A stretch of DNA of 40,291 nucleotides from assembly GCA_900545605.1 (NCBI GenBank), contig UQZL01000018.1, positions 1 to 40,291 of the forward strand. Direction: 5' to 3'. Source of the DNA: an uncultured Collinsella sp. GTDB taxonomy: Bacteria; Actinomycetota; Coriobacteriia; Coriobacteriales; Coriobacteriaceae. Every line of letters starts with the position of its first letter. Position 1 is the first letter of the stretch. Under the pieces are notes generated by a model. The model saw nothing but the letters and a program-made list of their open reading frames with translations. It searched no databases and was not told where the DNA came from. Both the position numbers and the translations under genes were made by a program. Shown here piece by piece: positions 1-8,295 of this stretch.

Positions 1-54
1 TCCCCCACCCACGGTACACACGGCCCACCAACGCGTCGGTGTCTGGCGAAAAAT

Positions 55-116
55 GGGACGGGCCCCAGATTGCCCATGTGCGCAAAAGTGCGTCTCGGCA
101 ATCTGGGGCCCGTCCC
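55..116 (-). terminator. Long hairpin downstream of xerD
   Basis: Two perfect 20-bp inverted arms (55-74 and 97-116) enclose a 22-nt loop that itself can form a small CGCA/TGCG stem. Read on the minus strand, the hairpin follows the xerD stop codon by about 35 nt and is followed by a run of five T, so it fits an intrinsic terminator. The arms are much longer than a usual terminator stem. The rest of 1-151 shows nothing else that I can support. Confidence 0.65.
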
Positions 117-151
117 CTTTAATATTTATAAATATGCAGGTCAGCGAGGTG

Positions 152-1093
152 CTAGCGATGTGCCAGCGGGTGCGCCGCCAAATAGACCTCGGTCAGTTGC
201 GTACGATCGACATGCGTGTAGACCTGCGTGGTCGATATATCGGCATGTCCCAAGATCTCCTGTAGCACACGGAGGTCTGCGCCGCCCGCAAGCATATGGG
301 TGGCAAAGGAGTGACGCAGCGTATGGGGATGGAGCCCCACCAGTCCCACCTGGCGCCCGTAGCGCTCACAGATGGCATGGATGCCCTGGCGCGACAGACG
401 GCGGCCGTTCTTATTTAAAAAGACCGCCGAGGTCTCGGTTCCGCGGGCATGGGCCGCCAAGCGAGAACGCCCCTCAGTTACATAAAGCGCCAGAGCTCGC
501 GCCGCGCTTCCCACCAGCGGGGACAGGCGTTCCTTCGAGCCCTTACCGCGAACGAGCACAAAGCCATCGTCGATATGGATATCGCCCACATCGAGTCCCA
601 CCAACTCGCTCACACGCAAACCGCATCCATAGAGCACTTCCAAGATGGCATGGTCGCGCAAGCCCATCTCGCCCTCGGGGAAATCTTGATCGAGCAGCGC
701 CGAGACATCCTCCACCGATAGATACTCCGGCAAACGCTCAGCCTTTTTAGGCAGGCGCAACGCCGCCGTTGGATTTTGGGCCACAGCCCCATCGCGCACC
801 AAAAAGGCATGCAGGCCCTTCACGGCCGCAAGCGCACGCTCCACCGAGGCATCCGAATAGCCCCCATCGCGACGGTCGGCGACAAAGCCCTCCACGACCT
901 GACGGGTCACCTCTTCAAAAGACACAATACCCGCCCGCTCCAGATAGGCGCAGTACGTCGTCAGGTCACGACGATAGGCCGCAATCGTGTTGCGCGCCAA
1001 ACCCCGCTCGACCGCGAGGTAATCGAGATACTCCCCCGCCGCCACGGCGAGCGACGAGGGAGTAGCTTCGGTATGTTCCTTATTCGCCGGCAC
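152..1093 (-). CDS. xerD: Tyrosine site-specific recombinase, XerD type
   Basis: Predicted 313-residue tyrosine recombinase that would resolve chromosome dimers with a XerC partner at dif. The N-terminal SAM-like DNA-binding domain (LDYLAVERGLARNTIAAYRRDL) is followed by the catalytic domain. The conserved Arg lies in GCGLRVSEL, the Lys in VRGKGSKERL, HxxR in HPHTLRHSF, the His in LGHADISTTQ, and the nucleophile Tyr in VYTHV. The length matches XerC/XerD. The reading frame stays open into pyrG, but I place the start at a GTG at 1093, two bases past the pyrG stop, because the upstream extension lies wholly within pyrG and has no family similarity. The close spacing suggests cotranscription or translational coupling with pyrG. 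XerD is preferred over XerC by overall resemblance only. Confidence 0.85.
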   Translation of the reverse strand: MPANKEHTEATPSSLAVAAGEYLDYLAVERGLARNTIAAYRRDLTTYCAYLERAGIVSFEEVTRQVVEGFVADRRDGGYSDASVERALAAVKGLHAFLVRDGAVAQNPTAALRLPKKAERLPEYLSVEDVSALLDQDFPEGEMGLRDHAILEVLYGCGLRVSELVGLDVGDIHIDDGFVLVRGKGSKERLSPLVGSAARALALYVTEGRSRLAAHARGTETSAVFLNKNGRRLSRQGIHAICERYGRQVGLVGLHPHTLRHSFATHMLAGGADLRVLQEILGHADISTTQVYTHVDRTQLTEVYLAAHPLAHR

Positions 1094-1095
1094 CC

Positions 1096-2757
1096 TTAGT
1101 CCGTAGCGAGGTTCATGGGCGTCACCTGCAGACGGTCGACACCCTCGTGCTGGCCGATCGAAGCGCGCACGAACTCGCGGAACAGCGGCTGCGGGTTGGT
1201 CGGGCGGCTCTTGAACTCGGGATGAGCCTGGGTTGCCACATACCACGGATGCACGTCGCGCGGCAGCTCGACCATCTCGACCAGGCGCTCGTCGGGCGAC
1301 AGACCCGAGATAACCAAGCCGGCGTCCTCGAGCTGGTCACGGAAGGCGTTGTTGAACTCAAAGCGATGACGGTGACGCTCGTAGACGAGTTCCTCGCCAT
1401 ATGCCTCGCGAGCAAGGGTATCGGCGGCGAGCTTGCACGGATAGGCGCCCAGGCGCATGGTGCCGCCCTTCTCGGTCACGTCCTCCTGCGAGCTCATCAG
1501 ATCGATGACGCTAAACGGGCCGTCCGGATCGAACTCGGAGGAGCTGGCGCCGGCAAGGCCGACGACGTTGCGGGCGAACTCGCACACGGCCACCTGCATA
1601 CCCAGGCAAATGCCCAGATACGGAATCTTGTGCTCACGGGCAAACTCGGCCGCGAGGATCTTGCCCTCCAGGGCGCGCTTGCCAAAGCCGCCGGGGACCA
1701 GGATGCCCGAGGCGTCGCCCAGAACCTCGGAGACATTCTGCTCGTCGAGGCTCTCGCCGTCGACTAGCTGAACGTCCACATGGCGATCGTAGAAGACGCC
1801 CGCATGGTGCAGGGCCTCGATAACCGACAGGTACGCATCGGGCAGCTGCGTGTACTTACCCACGACGGCGATCTTCACCTTGTCGGCGTGATGGTTGGCG
1901 TGATTCTGTTTGCGCAGGAACTCGTTCCACTCGCTCATGTCGCGCTCACGCGGGTCCAGACCCAGGCGCTCGCAAATGCGCAGGTCAAAGTCCTGCTCGG
2001 CAAGCAGCTGCGGAACATCGTAAATGCTCGCGCAGTCCTCGTTGGTAAAGACACAATCGGTGTCGACGTCGCAGAAGCTTGCGATCTTTCCGCGGATAGC
2101 GTCATCGATATGGTGGTCGGAGCGCAGCACGATGATATCGGGCTGGATGCCAAAGCTGCGGAGCTCCTTGACGGAATGCTGCGTGGGCTTGGTCTTGACC
2201 TCGTGGGCGGCGGCGATATAGGGAACGAGCGACACGTGGATGTAGCAGACGTTCTCGGGGCCGGCCTCCTTGCGGTACTGACGGATGGCCTCGACAAACG
2301 GTTGGGACTCGATGTCGCCGATCGTGCCGCCCAGCTCGGTGATGACTACATCGGAGCCGGTCTGCTCCTCGATGCGGCGGAACTTGTCCTTAATGGCATT
2401 GGTGACGTGGGGAATCACCTGCACGGTACCGCCCAAAAAGTCGCCGCGACGCTCACGGGCGATTAGGCTTTTGTAGATGGCACCGGTCGTAAAGTTGGAA
2501 TCGCGGGTCAGGTTCTCATCAATAAAGCGCTCGTAATGACCCAGGTCCAGGTCGGACTCGTAACCGTCCTCGGTAACGAAGACCTCACCATGCTGGAAGG
2601 GGCTCATGGTACCGGGGTCGACGTTCAGATACGGGTCGGCTTTCTGCATCGTTACTTTGTAGCCACGCGACTTGAGCAGACGGCCCAGCGAGGCCGCGGT
2701 GATACCCTTGCCCAGGGACGAAACCACGCCACCGGTTACGAACACATGCTTGGTCAT
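1096..2757 (-). CDS. pyrG: CTP synthase
   Basis: A 553-residue CTP synthase, which makes CTP from UTP, ATP and glutamine-derived ammonia in the cytosol. The N-terminal synthetase domain begins MTKHVFVTGGVVSSLGKGI, a hallmark of the family, and contains the DPYLNVDPGTMSPFQHGEVF block. The C-terminal class I glutamine amidotransferase domain has the nucleophile Cys in YLGICLGMQ and the His-Glu pair in THPEF form (QAHPEFKSRP). Length is typical. The ATG at 2757 has a modest Shine-Dalgarno (AGGT, 9 nt). It seems to have its own promoter because a terminator-like hairpin for the next gene lies at 2886-2911. Confidence 0.97.
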   Translation of the reverse strand: MTKHVFVTGGVVSSLGKGITAASLGRLLKSRGYKVTMQKADPYLNVDPGTMSPFQHGEVFVTEDGYESDLDLGHYERFIDENLTRDSNFTTGAIYKSLIARERRGDFLGGTVQVIPHVTNAIKDKFRRIEEQTGSDVVITELGGTIGDIESQPFVEAIRQYRKEAGPENVCYIHVSLVPYIAAAHEVKTKPTQHSVKELRSFGIQPDIIVLRSDHHIDDAIRGKIASFCDVDTDCVFTNEDCASIYDVPQLLAEQDFDLRICERLGLDPRERDMSEWNEFLRKQNHANHHADKVKIAVVGKYTQLPDAYLSVIEALHHAGVFYDRHVDVQLVDGESLDEQNVSEVLGDASGILVPGGFGKRALEGKILAAEFAREHKIPYLGICLGMQVAVCEFARNVVGLAGASSSEFDPDGPFSVIDLMSSQEDVTEKGGTMRLGAYPCKLAADTLAREAYGEELVYERHRHRFEFNNAFRDQLEDAGLVISGLSPDERLVEMVELPRDVHPWYVATQAHPEFKSRPTNPQPLFREFVRASIGQHEGVDRLQVTPMNLATD

Positions 2758-2802
2758 ATTGAGTTACCTGCGCTTCCCGTAGAAGTTGTTTATCCACATC
2801 TT

Positions 2803-2835
2803 ACGGGTCTTCATTGTAATACTCGCGCCGCGGAC
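2803..2835 (-). promoter_or_regulatory. Possible pyrG promoter
   Basis: On the minus strand, TTGCGA is followed after 17 nt by TATTAC, with an overlapping TACAAT, upstream of pyrG. Boxes of this quality also occur by chance, so this is a weak assignment from spacing and position. Confidence 0.3.
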
Positions 2836-2885
2836 CGTTCGCAATTTTTCTCGCGTGCGATTGCATTTCTCAATCTTGAAACAAA

Positions 2886-2911
2886 ACGCCGCCCGGTTTC
2901 CCAGGCGGCGT
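2886..2911 (-). terminator. Intrinsic terminator of the winged-helix gene
   Basis: 8-bp GC-rich arms (2886-2893 and 2904-2911, ACGCCGCC/GGCGGCGT), followed on the minus strand by TTTTGTTT. It lies 25 nt past the stop codon of the small regulator gene. Confidence 0.75.
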
Positions 2912-2935
2912 CGCTATGGCAAGGGTTACATGCTG

Positions 2936-3274
2936 CTATCGATCAGCAACCGCGTCCTCAAGCATTTCTTGAACGAGCATGCCGGTACGGACGCCCTCAA
3001 GATACCATTCGCCACGTTCGGTGAGGCAAATGCCATTTGCAAGCTGACCGCCGTCGTCGCTATAACGCGAGACGACATCGATCATGCCTTCGGAATCCAA
3101 GCGATCGATTGCGGCGCGGGCACGATACGGCGAAACCCCCACGCGCTCGGCAAGCGTTTTGCGCGAGAAACCATACGGCCCGCCATTGTCTTCAGTTTGC
3201 TGGTCGATCTCCATCAACACCAGCACCTCGACACGCTTCATATCGTTGACACTCGCACGACCCTTGCCCGCCAT
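2936..3274 (-). CDS. Small winged-helix DNA-binding protein
   Basis: A 112-residue protein with a predicted winged helix-turn-helix. The segment VLVLMEIDQQTEDNGGPYGFSRKTLAERVGVSPYRARAAIDRLDSEGMIDVVSRYSDDGG reads as helix, recognition helix (AERVGVSPYRARAAIDRL) and wing, as in MarR/PadR-like or generic winged-helix regulators. The ending is short and lacks a clear ligand domain. The ATG at 3274 is chosen because GAGGAGG lies 5-7 nt upstream; an in-frame ATG at 3328 lacks one. It is a single gene with its own terminator. Target and ligand are unknown, and I cannot assign a family more precisely. Confidence 0.75.
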   Translation of the reverse strand: MAGKGRASVNDMKRVEVLVLMEIDQQTEDNGGPYGFSRKTLAERVGVSPYRARAAIDRLDSEGMIDVVSRYSDDGGQLANGICLTERGEWYLEGVRTGMLVQEMLEDAVADR

Positions 3275-3468
3275 AGCAGCCTCCTCAAACCGAGCACGAG
3301 CATCTAACGCGCCGTGCGCGACCGACACACCTCACGATGGCAGGTAATATCCATCATGCGGCATCCCGCTAAGGATGAAACAGTTACGGTTATTGTATAC
3401 CGCTCAAATTGTTTCCAGGCAGGTAAACAGCTATTTTTCGCCGAAATAGGCGCTTTGTTGATTAAAAA

Positions 3469-3496
3469 GCCGTACCGGGCGCTAACCCGATACGGC
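3469..3496 (-). terminator. Intrinsic terminator of the DUF1846 gene
   Basis: GCCGTA (3469-3474) pairs with TACGGC (3491-3496) and CGGG (3476-3479) with CCCG (3486-3489). Read on the minus strand, it is followed by TTTTTAAT. It sits about 35 nt past the stop codon of the upstream gene. The rest of 3329-3530 also holds a small hairpin (3431-3449) and AT-rich promoter-like sequence for the winged-helix gene. Confidence 0.7.
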
Positions 3497-3530
3497 CAAA
3501 ATGCAATGCAATTACCGCGGTGCTTCAAAC

Positions 3531-5012
3531 TTAGCGATGGAAGAAACCGCGGCGCTCAAACTTGGGCTCGCAGCACACGTTGATACCCAGTTTGCGCAGT
3601 ACCGTCTCGTCCGTCGGCGAGATGATCACGCTAAAGAAGGCATCGCAACCGCGCAACTGCTCCAGACCCGAAAGGACGCGAGCGGCCGTCTCACTCGTGG
3701 CCGAGGTGATCGACAGCGCCATAAGCGTCTCGTCGGTGTGAAGGCGCGGGTTTTTGCTGCCGAGAAAATGCGTCTTGAGCTTGCTGATGGGCTCGATCGC
3801 CTCATCGCTAATGACCTCGAGCTCAAGGTCGACGCCCGAGACATGCTTGAGGGCGTTCATAATGAGCGAACTTGCGGCGCCCAGGCGCGTGGAGGTCTTA
3901 CCGGTCACCACGGAGCCATCGGGCATGACCATGGCACCCACGGGACCACCCGTCAGCTGCTCCCTGGTGAGGGCCGCCGAGCGCGCCGGTGAGTAGTTCT
4001 TATCGATGCCGGCTTTCTTCATAATAATCTTGAGACGATCGACTTGCTCATCGCCCACGCCGGTACGGCGCACATTTTCGACCGCGGTAAAGTAGCGGCG
4101 GACGATCTCCATCTTGGATGCGTCGCGGCAGGCATCGTCATCGGTGATGGCAAAGCCGACCATATTGACGCCCATGTCCGTAGGGCTCTGGTAGGGGCTC
4201 TTGCCCAGGATCTTTTCCATCAGGGCACGGACTACCGGGAAGGCCTCGACGTCGCGGTTGTAGTTGACCGTGGTCTTGTTGTAGGCCTCAAGGTGGAACG
4301 AATCGATGATATTGGCGTCGTCGAGGTCAGCCGTGGCGGCCTCGTAGGCAATATTGACCGGATGCGTCAGAGGAAGATTCCAGACCGGGAAGGTCTCGAA
4401 CTTGGCATAGCCGGCGGCGGTACCGTGCTTATGCTCGTGATACAGCTGCGAGAGGCAAGTAGCGAGCTTGCCCGAGCCGGGGCCGGGTGCCGTCACGACA
4501 ACGAGCGGACGCGTGGTCTCGACAAACTCGTTCTTGCCGTAGCCATCGTCGGACACGATCAGATCGACATCGTGCGGATACCCCTCGATGGGATAGTGCA
4601 GCTTGGCGGGAATACCGAGCGCGTTCAGGCGGTTGCGGAACACATCGGCAGCAGGCTGGCCGGCATACTGGGTGATGACCACAGCCGCGACGGCAAACCC
4701 ATTCCCTCGGAACAGATCGACCAGGCGCAAAACGTCCTCGTCATAGGTAATGCCAAGGTCACCACGAGCCTTGTTTTTCTCGATGTGGTTCGCGTTGATC
4801 GCGATGATAACCTCGACATCGTCGGCGATGCTCTTGAGCATGCGGAACTTGCTGTCCGGTTCAAAACCCGGCAGCACGCGGCTCGCATGATAGTCATCGA
4901 ACAGCTTACCGCCAAACTCCAAATAGAGCTTGCCACCAAACTGCGAGATGCGCTCCTTAATGTGAGCAGCCTGCAGCTCGATATACTTCGCGTTGTCGAA
5001 ACCCTGGCGCAT
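3531..5012 (-). CDS. DUF1846 (UPF0371) family protein
   Basis: A 493-residue member of the DUF1846/UPF0371 family, whose usual length is about 495. Recognisable blocks are the N-terminal FDNAKYIELQAAHIKERI, KLYLEFGGKLFDDYHA with the FEPDSK segment, VVTAPGPGSGKLATCLSQ in the middle, and PVWNLPLTHPVNIAYEAAT. The biochemical role of the family is not established. The GPGSGKLA loop looks nucleotide-binding, but that is inference. The start is the ATG at 5012, which has GGGAG 7 nt upstream; a TTG at 5036 in the same frame is less likely. It is transcribed alone, with a terminator-like hairpin after it. Confidence 0.9.
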   Translation of the reverse strand: MRQGFDNAKYIELQAAHIKERISQFGGKLYLEFGGKLFDDYHASRVLPGFEPDSKFRMLKSIADDVEVIIAINANHIEKNKARGDLGITYDEDVLRLVDLFRGNGFAVAAVVITQYAGQPAADVFRNRLNALGIPAKLHYPIEGYPHDVDLIVSDDGYGKNEFVETTRPLVVVTAPGPGSGKLATCLSQLYHEHKHGTAAGYAKFETFPVWNLPLTHPVNIAYEAATADLDDANIIDSFHLEAYNKTTVNYNRDVEAFPVVRALMEKILGKSPYQSPTDMGVNMVGFAITDDDACRDASKMEIVRRYFTAVENVRRTGVGDEQVDRLKIIMKKAGIDKNYSPARSAALTREQLTGGPVGAMVMPDGSVVTGKTSTRLGAASSLIMNALKHVSGVDLELEVISDEAIEPISKLKTHFLGSKNPRLHTDETLMALSITSATSETAARVLSGLEQLRGCDAFFSVIISPTDETVLRKLGINVCCEPKFERRGFFHR

Positions 5013-5170
5013 GTATGGCTCCCGTCCCGTTTCCAATTAATGTTCTAGGCGATTATAACGGAGCCCGCCCTCCCCGATACCCAGACCATCAACAGGCACC
5101 AACCAAACACGCCCACCGCAACCACCGGGGACCCGAGATGGCTAATTTGGGACGGGAAACAAGGCACTCA

Positions 5171-5272
5171 GCACCAACAATGAAAACGTCACAGGCAGAG
5201 CCAAAGCCAGCGAACGGGCACCAGAGTAGGCAAAGCGCCCTCTGCACCAACAATGGAAAGCACCGCAGGCAG
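5171..5272. repeat. Pair of short imperfect direct repeats
   Basis: Two copies of about 30 bp beginning GCACCAACAATG and ending CAGGCAGAG (near 5171 and 5242), about 71 bp apart. They lie in the 550-bp gene-free stretch between the DUF1846 gene and arcD. No coding potential is apparent. Confidence 0.5.
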
Positions 5273-5286
5273 AGGACGGACAGCGA

Positions 5287-5386
5287 GCGCCGTCCAGAAC
5301 GTACAAGTTGGCATGAAAAAGGCAAGGCATAGACCTTTTGGTCATGCCTTGCCTTTTGAATGACAAATTGTCGTTCTGGACGGCGC
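5287..5386. repeat. Nested inverted repeat with bidirectional terminator
   Basis: Outer perfect 15-bp arms (5287-5301 and 5372-5386) enclose an inner hairpin of 14-bp arms (5317-5330 and 5344-5357), which carries an additional GACC/GGTC stem with a TTTT loop. On the minus strand the inner hairpin is followed by TTTTT, so it can terminate arcD transcripts. The outer arms make a larger cruciform around it. Confidence 0.75.
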
Positions 5387-5402
5387 GCAGCGTCGAGTGG
5401 TT

Positions 5403-5503
5403 CCGGCGTTTGGTAAAACGCCGGAGCACAAGAGCGCCCCCTCCCGCGCACGGAACGGGAGGGGGCTAAAGGTAGGAGTCTACCGGTGGGTTTACCCCAC
5501 CGG
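5403..5503. repeat. Row of three GC-rich hairpins after arcD
   Basis: Three consecutive hairpins: CCGGCGTTT/AAACGCCGG (5403-5411, 5416-5424), an 11-bp stem (5436-5446, 5456-5466), and CCGGTGGG/CCCACCGG (5483-5490, 5496-5503). A further GATCCT/AGGATC stem lies closer to the arcD stop. None has a clear T-run on the minus strand. They could stabilise the arcD 3' end or pause polymerase. Confidence 0.6.
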
Positions 5504-5568
5504 ACAGACGATGACCAGGTGATCCTCTACAGGATCGTCAAGGTTTCCGTGGGGTACCCGTTGGGTAC

Positions 5569-7047
5569 TTAGAGCAGCACGCAGGCGACGGTCAGGATGA
5601 CGGCGCAGACGACGGAGAGCGCGACGATGAGCTTAAGGGCAAACTTGAGCCAGGTCGTCCACTCGATCTTGGCCAGGGCGAGACCGCCCATGATGGCGCC
5701 GGAAGTCGGGGTGAACAGGTTCACGACACCGATAGCAGCGGAGAAGATCATGACCATGACCTCGGGCGAGAAGCCGAGCTTAACAGCCAGCGGTCCCATG
5801 ATGGGCATGGAGACGGTAGCCATACCAGAGGTCGAGGGGATCAGGAAGGACAGGCCGAAGTAGACCAGGAAGCTCATGGGAGCGAAGATCACGCCGGACA
5901 GGCCAGCCAGAGCATTGGCGGCAGCGTCGAGGACGTAGACGTCGAGGCCGGTGTTAGCCATGAGGACGGAGATACCACGGGCGAGGGCGATGACGAGAAC
6001 AACGGACATCATGTCGGCAGCGCCGGTGATGAAGGTGTTGACGATCTGCTTCTCGGACAGGCCACCGATGATACCGATCAGGACGGCCATGAGGAAGAAC
6101 CAGGTGGAAGCCTCGTCGAAGTACCACTGACCAATGGGCAGGCCGGTGATCAGGGCAGACCAGCCCTGGACGACGGCGTTACCGTCGGCGTCGTAGACAG
6201 CGCCAGCGTCGAAGAAGTTGGCGACGCCCTCGTTGAGGTCGGCCAGCGGGATGAAGCCGACGATCATGACGACGAAGGTGAAGGCGAAGGCGATCAGAAC
6301 ACCCTTCTGACGACCGGTGAGCTTGACCTCCTTGTGGACCTCGGAAGCAGCCTTGCCGTGAGCCTCTTCGGCGTCCTTGAGCTCCTGCATCGACAGGATG
6401 GTGGAACCCTTGTCAGCCTTGACCTTCTTGGCATAGTTCATCACGAAGAAGATGGACATAGCGGTAGTGACAATCCACAGGACGGCACCGAGGCCGATGA
6501 TGATGGACTGGTTGACCTCAATGCCAACGCCGGTCAGAGCGTCGACGGCAGCGCCGACGGCGAACGGGTTAACCGTGGAGCCCAGGCAGCCGCAGCCAGC
6601 GCCGAGCAGGACGGTAGCGGCACCGACCATGGGGTCGAAGCCAGCGGCCATCATGGTAGCGGCGAGCAGGGCGTAGAAGGGAACGGTCTCCTCGCACATA
6701 CCATAGGTGGTACCACCGAGGGAGAAGATGAGCATCAGCACGGGAATGAGCATAATCTCGTTGCCCTTAAGCTTCTGCACCAGAACGGCGATGCCGTTGT
6801 CCAGGGCGCCGGTCTCGGTCATCATGCCGAGGAAGCCGCCCAGGATCATAACGAAGAGACAGACGGGCAGAGCGTCAGCGAAGCCCAGGATCGGGGCGGT
6901 GCAGAAATCGCTCAGGCGGGCTGCGGTAACCGCGCCGCCGGACGTGCCGGAGACGATAACGGTAATCACTGCAACAATTGCCAGCAGAGCTAGAAGAATG
7001 GTGAACGATGAAGGCATACCGCGCTTTTTCTTAGCGGTCTCAGTCAT
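5569..7047 (-). CDS. arcD: YfcC/DcuC-family antiporter, likely arginine/ornithine exchanger
   Basis: A 492-residue polytopic membrane protein of the YfcC/DcuC-type carrier family, with about a dozen hydrophobic segments. These include SFTILLALLAIVAVITVIV near the N-terminus, the family block VCLFVMILGGFLGMMTETGALD, and TYGMCEETVPFYALL. A charged cytosolic loop of about 45 residues (NYAKKVKADKG...) splits the protein. Several clusters for arginine fermentation carry this family as the arginine/ornithine antiporter, and the gene follows arcA-argF here, so that role is inferred from context. The ATG at 7047 is chosen because AAGGGGGG lies 9 nt upstream; an ATG at 7056 is too close to it. Confidence 0.8.
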   Translation of the reverse strand: MTETAKKKRGMPSSFTILLALLAIVAVITVIVSGTSGGAVTAARLSDFCTAPILGFADALPVCLFVMILGGFLGMMTETGALDNGIAVLVQKLKGNEIMLIPVLMLIFSLGGTTYGMCEETVPFYALLAATMMAAGFDPMVGAATVLLGAGCGCLGSTVNPFAVGAAVDALTGVGIEVNQSIIIGLGAVLWIVTTAMSIFFVMNYAKKVKADKGSTILSMQELKDAEEAHGKAASEVHKEVKLTGRQKGVLIAFAFTFVVMIVGFIPLADLNEGVANFFDAGAVYDADGNAVVQGWSALITGLPIGQWYFDEASTWFFLMAVLIGIIGGLSEKQIVNTFITGAADMMSVVLVIALARGISVLMANTGLDVYVLDAAANALAGLSGVIFAPMSFLVYFGLSFLIPSTSGMATVSMPIMGPLAVKLGFSPEVMVMIFSAAIGVVNLFTPTSGAIMGGLALAKIEWTTWLKFALKLIVALSVVCAVILTVACVLL

Positions 7048-7148
7048 GGTTCTCATCCCCCCTTCATAAATCATTTAACTTTCTCGCGCGAAGCGGATCT
7101 TCCGTGCCGTGCCCACCGCCCGACGCGAGATATTTACCAGACAAAGCC

Positions 7149-7178
7149 GCTCGGGGTGTGCAGCAAGACACCCCGAGC
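7149..7178 (-). terminator. Hairpin between argF and arcD
   Basis: 11-bp perfect arms (GCTCGGGGTGT at 7149-7159 and its complement at 7168-7178) lie 16 nt past the carbamoyltransferase stop. On the minus strand there is no long T-run, so partial termination or mRNA processing is as likely as full termination. Confidence 0.55.
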
Positions 7179-7194
7179 GAGATGCTAGATGCTC

Positions 7195-8190
7195 TTACTT
7201 GAGCGTGGCGTACATGACAGCCTTGATGGTGTGCATGCGGTTCTCGGCCTCGTCGAAGACCTTGGAAGCGGGGCTCTCGAAGACCTCGTCGGTGACCTCC
7301 TGCTCGGTGATGCCGAACTGCTCGCACTTCTCGGCGCCAATCGTGGTGTTGGTGTCGTGGAAGCTGGGCAGGCAGTGCAGGAAGATGGCACCCGGGTTGG
7401 CCATAGCCATGACCTCGGAGGTAACGCGATACGGGGTGAGCTGAGCGATGCGCTCGGCCCAGACCTCGTCGGGCTCGCCCATGGAGACCCACACATCGGT
7501 GTAGATAACGTCGGCACCGGTGACGCCGTCCTTGACGTCAGTGGTCAGCTTGATGGTGCAGCCGTTGGCCTCGGCGATGGGCTTGCAGGCCTCGATGACG
7601 TCGTCAGCGGGCATGCACTCCTCGGGGCCGCAGGCCACGAAGTTCATGCCGAGCTTGGAGCAGACAACCATGAGGGAGCGAGCGACATTGTTCTTGCAGT
7701 CGCCCATGAAGACGAGGGTCTTGCCCTTGATGTCGTAGTTGAAGTTCTCCTGGACGGTCAGGATGTCGGCGAGCATCTGGGTGGGGTGCCACTCGGTGGT
7801 CAGGCCGTTCCACACGGGCACGCCGGACTTGGCAGCGAGCTCCTCGACGTCGTCCTGGGCAAAGCCACGGAACTCGATGCCGTCATACATGCGGCCGAGA
7901 ACGCGGGCGGTGTCCTCGATGGACTCCTTCTTGCCCATCTGCGACGAACCGGGATCGAGGTAGGTGACGCCCATGCCCAGATCCATGCCGCCGACCTCGA
8001 AGGCGCAGCGGGTACGAGTGGAGGTCTTCTGGAAGAGCAGAACGATGTTCTTGCCCTCGAGATAGCGGTGCGGAACGCCAGCGCGCTTCATGTCCTTGAA
8101 GTTCTTGGAAAGCTTGAGCAAGTACTCGATCTCCTCGGTGGAGAGGTCGAGGAGCTTGAGGAAGCTACGGCCGGAGAGGTTAACACCCAT
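7195..8190 (-). CDS. argF: Ornithine carbamoyltransferase (catabolic role likely)
   Basis: A 331-residue ornithine carbamoyltransferase. In the arginine deiminase pathway it converts citrulline and phosphate to ornithine and carbamoyl phosphate. The carbamoyl phosphate loop STRTRCAFE is at residues 57-65, HPTQMLADI is in the middle, and the ornithine/active-site HCLP is at 272-275. The SMG loop reads WVSMGEPDEVW. Length is typical. The start is the ATG at 8190, preceded by AAAGGA at 8 nt; a longer frame reaches back to 8280 without family similarity. It lies between arcA and arcD on the same strand, so a catabolic (ArcB) function is inferred. Sequence alone does not separate ArcB from ArgF. 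Confidence 0.93.
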   Translation of the reverse strand: MGVNLSGRSFLKLLDLSTEEIEYLLKLSKNFKDMKRAGVPHRYLEGKNIVLLFQKTSTRTRCAFEVGGMDLGMGVTYLDPGSSQMGKKESIEDTARVLGRMYDGIEFRGFAQDDVEELAAKSGVPVWNGLTTEWHPTQMLADILTVQENFNYDIKGKTLVFMGDCKNNVARSLMVVCSKLGMNFVACGPEECMPADDVIEACKPIAEANGCTIKLTTDVKDGVTGADVIYTDVWVSMGEPDEVWAERIAQLTPYRVTSEVMAMANPGAIFLHCLPSFHDTNTTIGAEKCEQFGITEQEVTDEVFESPASKVFDEAENRMHTIKAVMYATLK

Positions 8191-8235
8191 GGTTCGTTTC
8201 CTTTCGAAAAAATGAATTACGTAAGTATTAGTGTT

Positions 8236-8283
8236 GCCCGTTTGACGGGCGAAACCGGTGCGGTTGTAGGGGGACCGCACCGG
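8236..8283 (-). repeat. Two hairpins between arcA copy 1 and argF
   Basis: GCCCG/CGGGC (8236-8250) and a 10-bp stem CCGGTGCGGT/ACCGCACCGG (8255-8264, 8274-8283) fill the gap after arcA. There is no T-run on the minus strand. They may set differential expression of arcA over argF by stabilising the upstream mRNA. Confidence 0.5.
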
Positions 8284-8295
8284 AAACGGAAAGAC

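Noticed and set aside
1780..2466. Open frame on the plus strand opposite pyrG
   Set aside because: Antisense shadow in high-GC DNA, with no Shine-Dalgarno and no recognisable domain.
4044..5048. Open frame of about 334 codons on the plus strand opposite the DUF1846 gene
   Set aside because: The minus-strand frame matches a known family over its whole length; this one is its complement and low in complexity.
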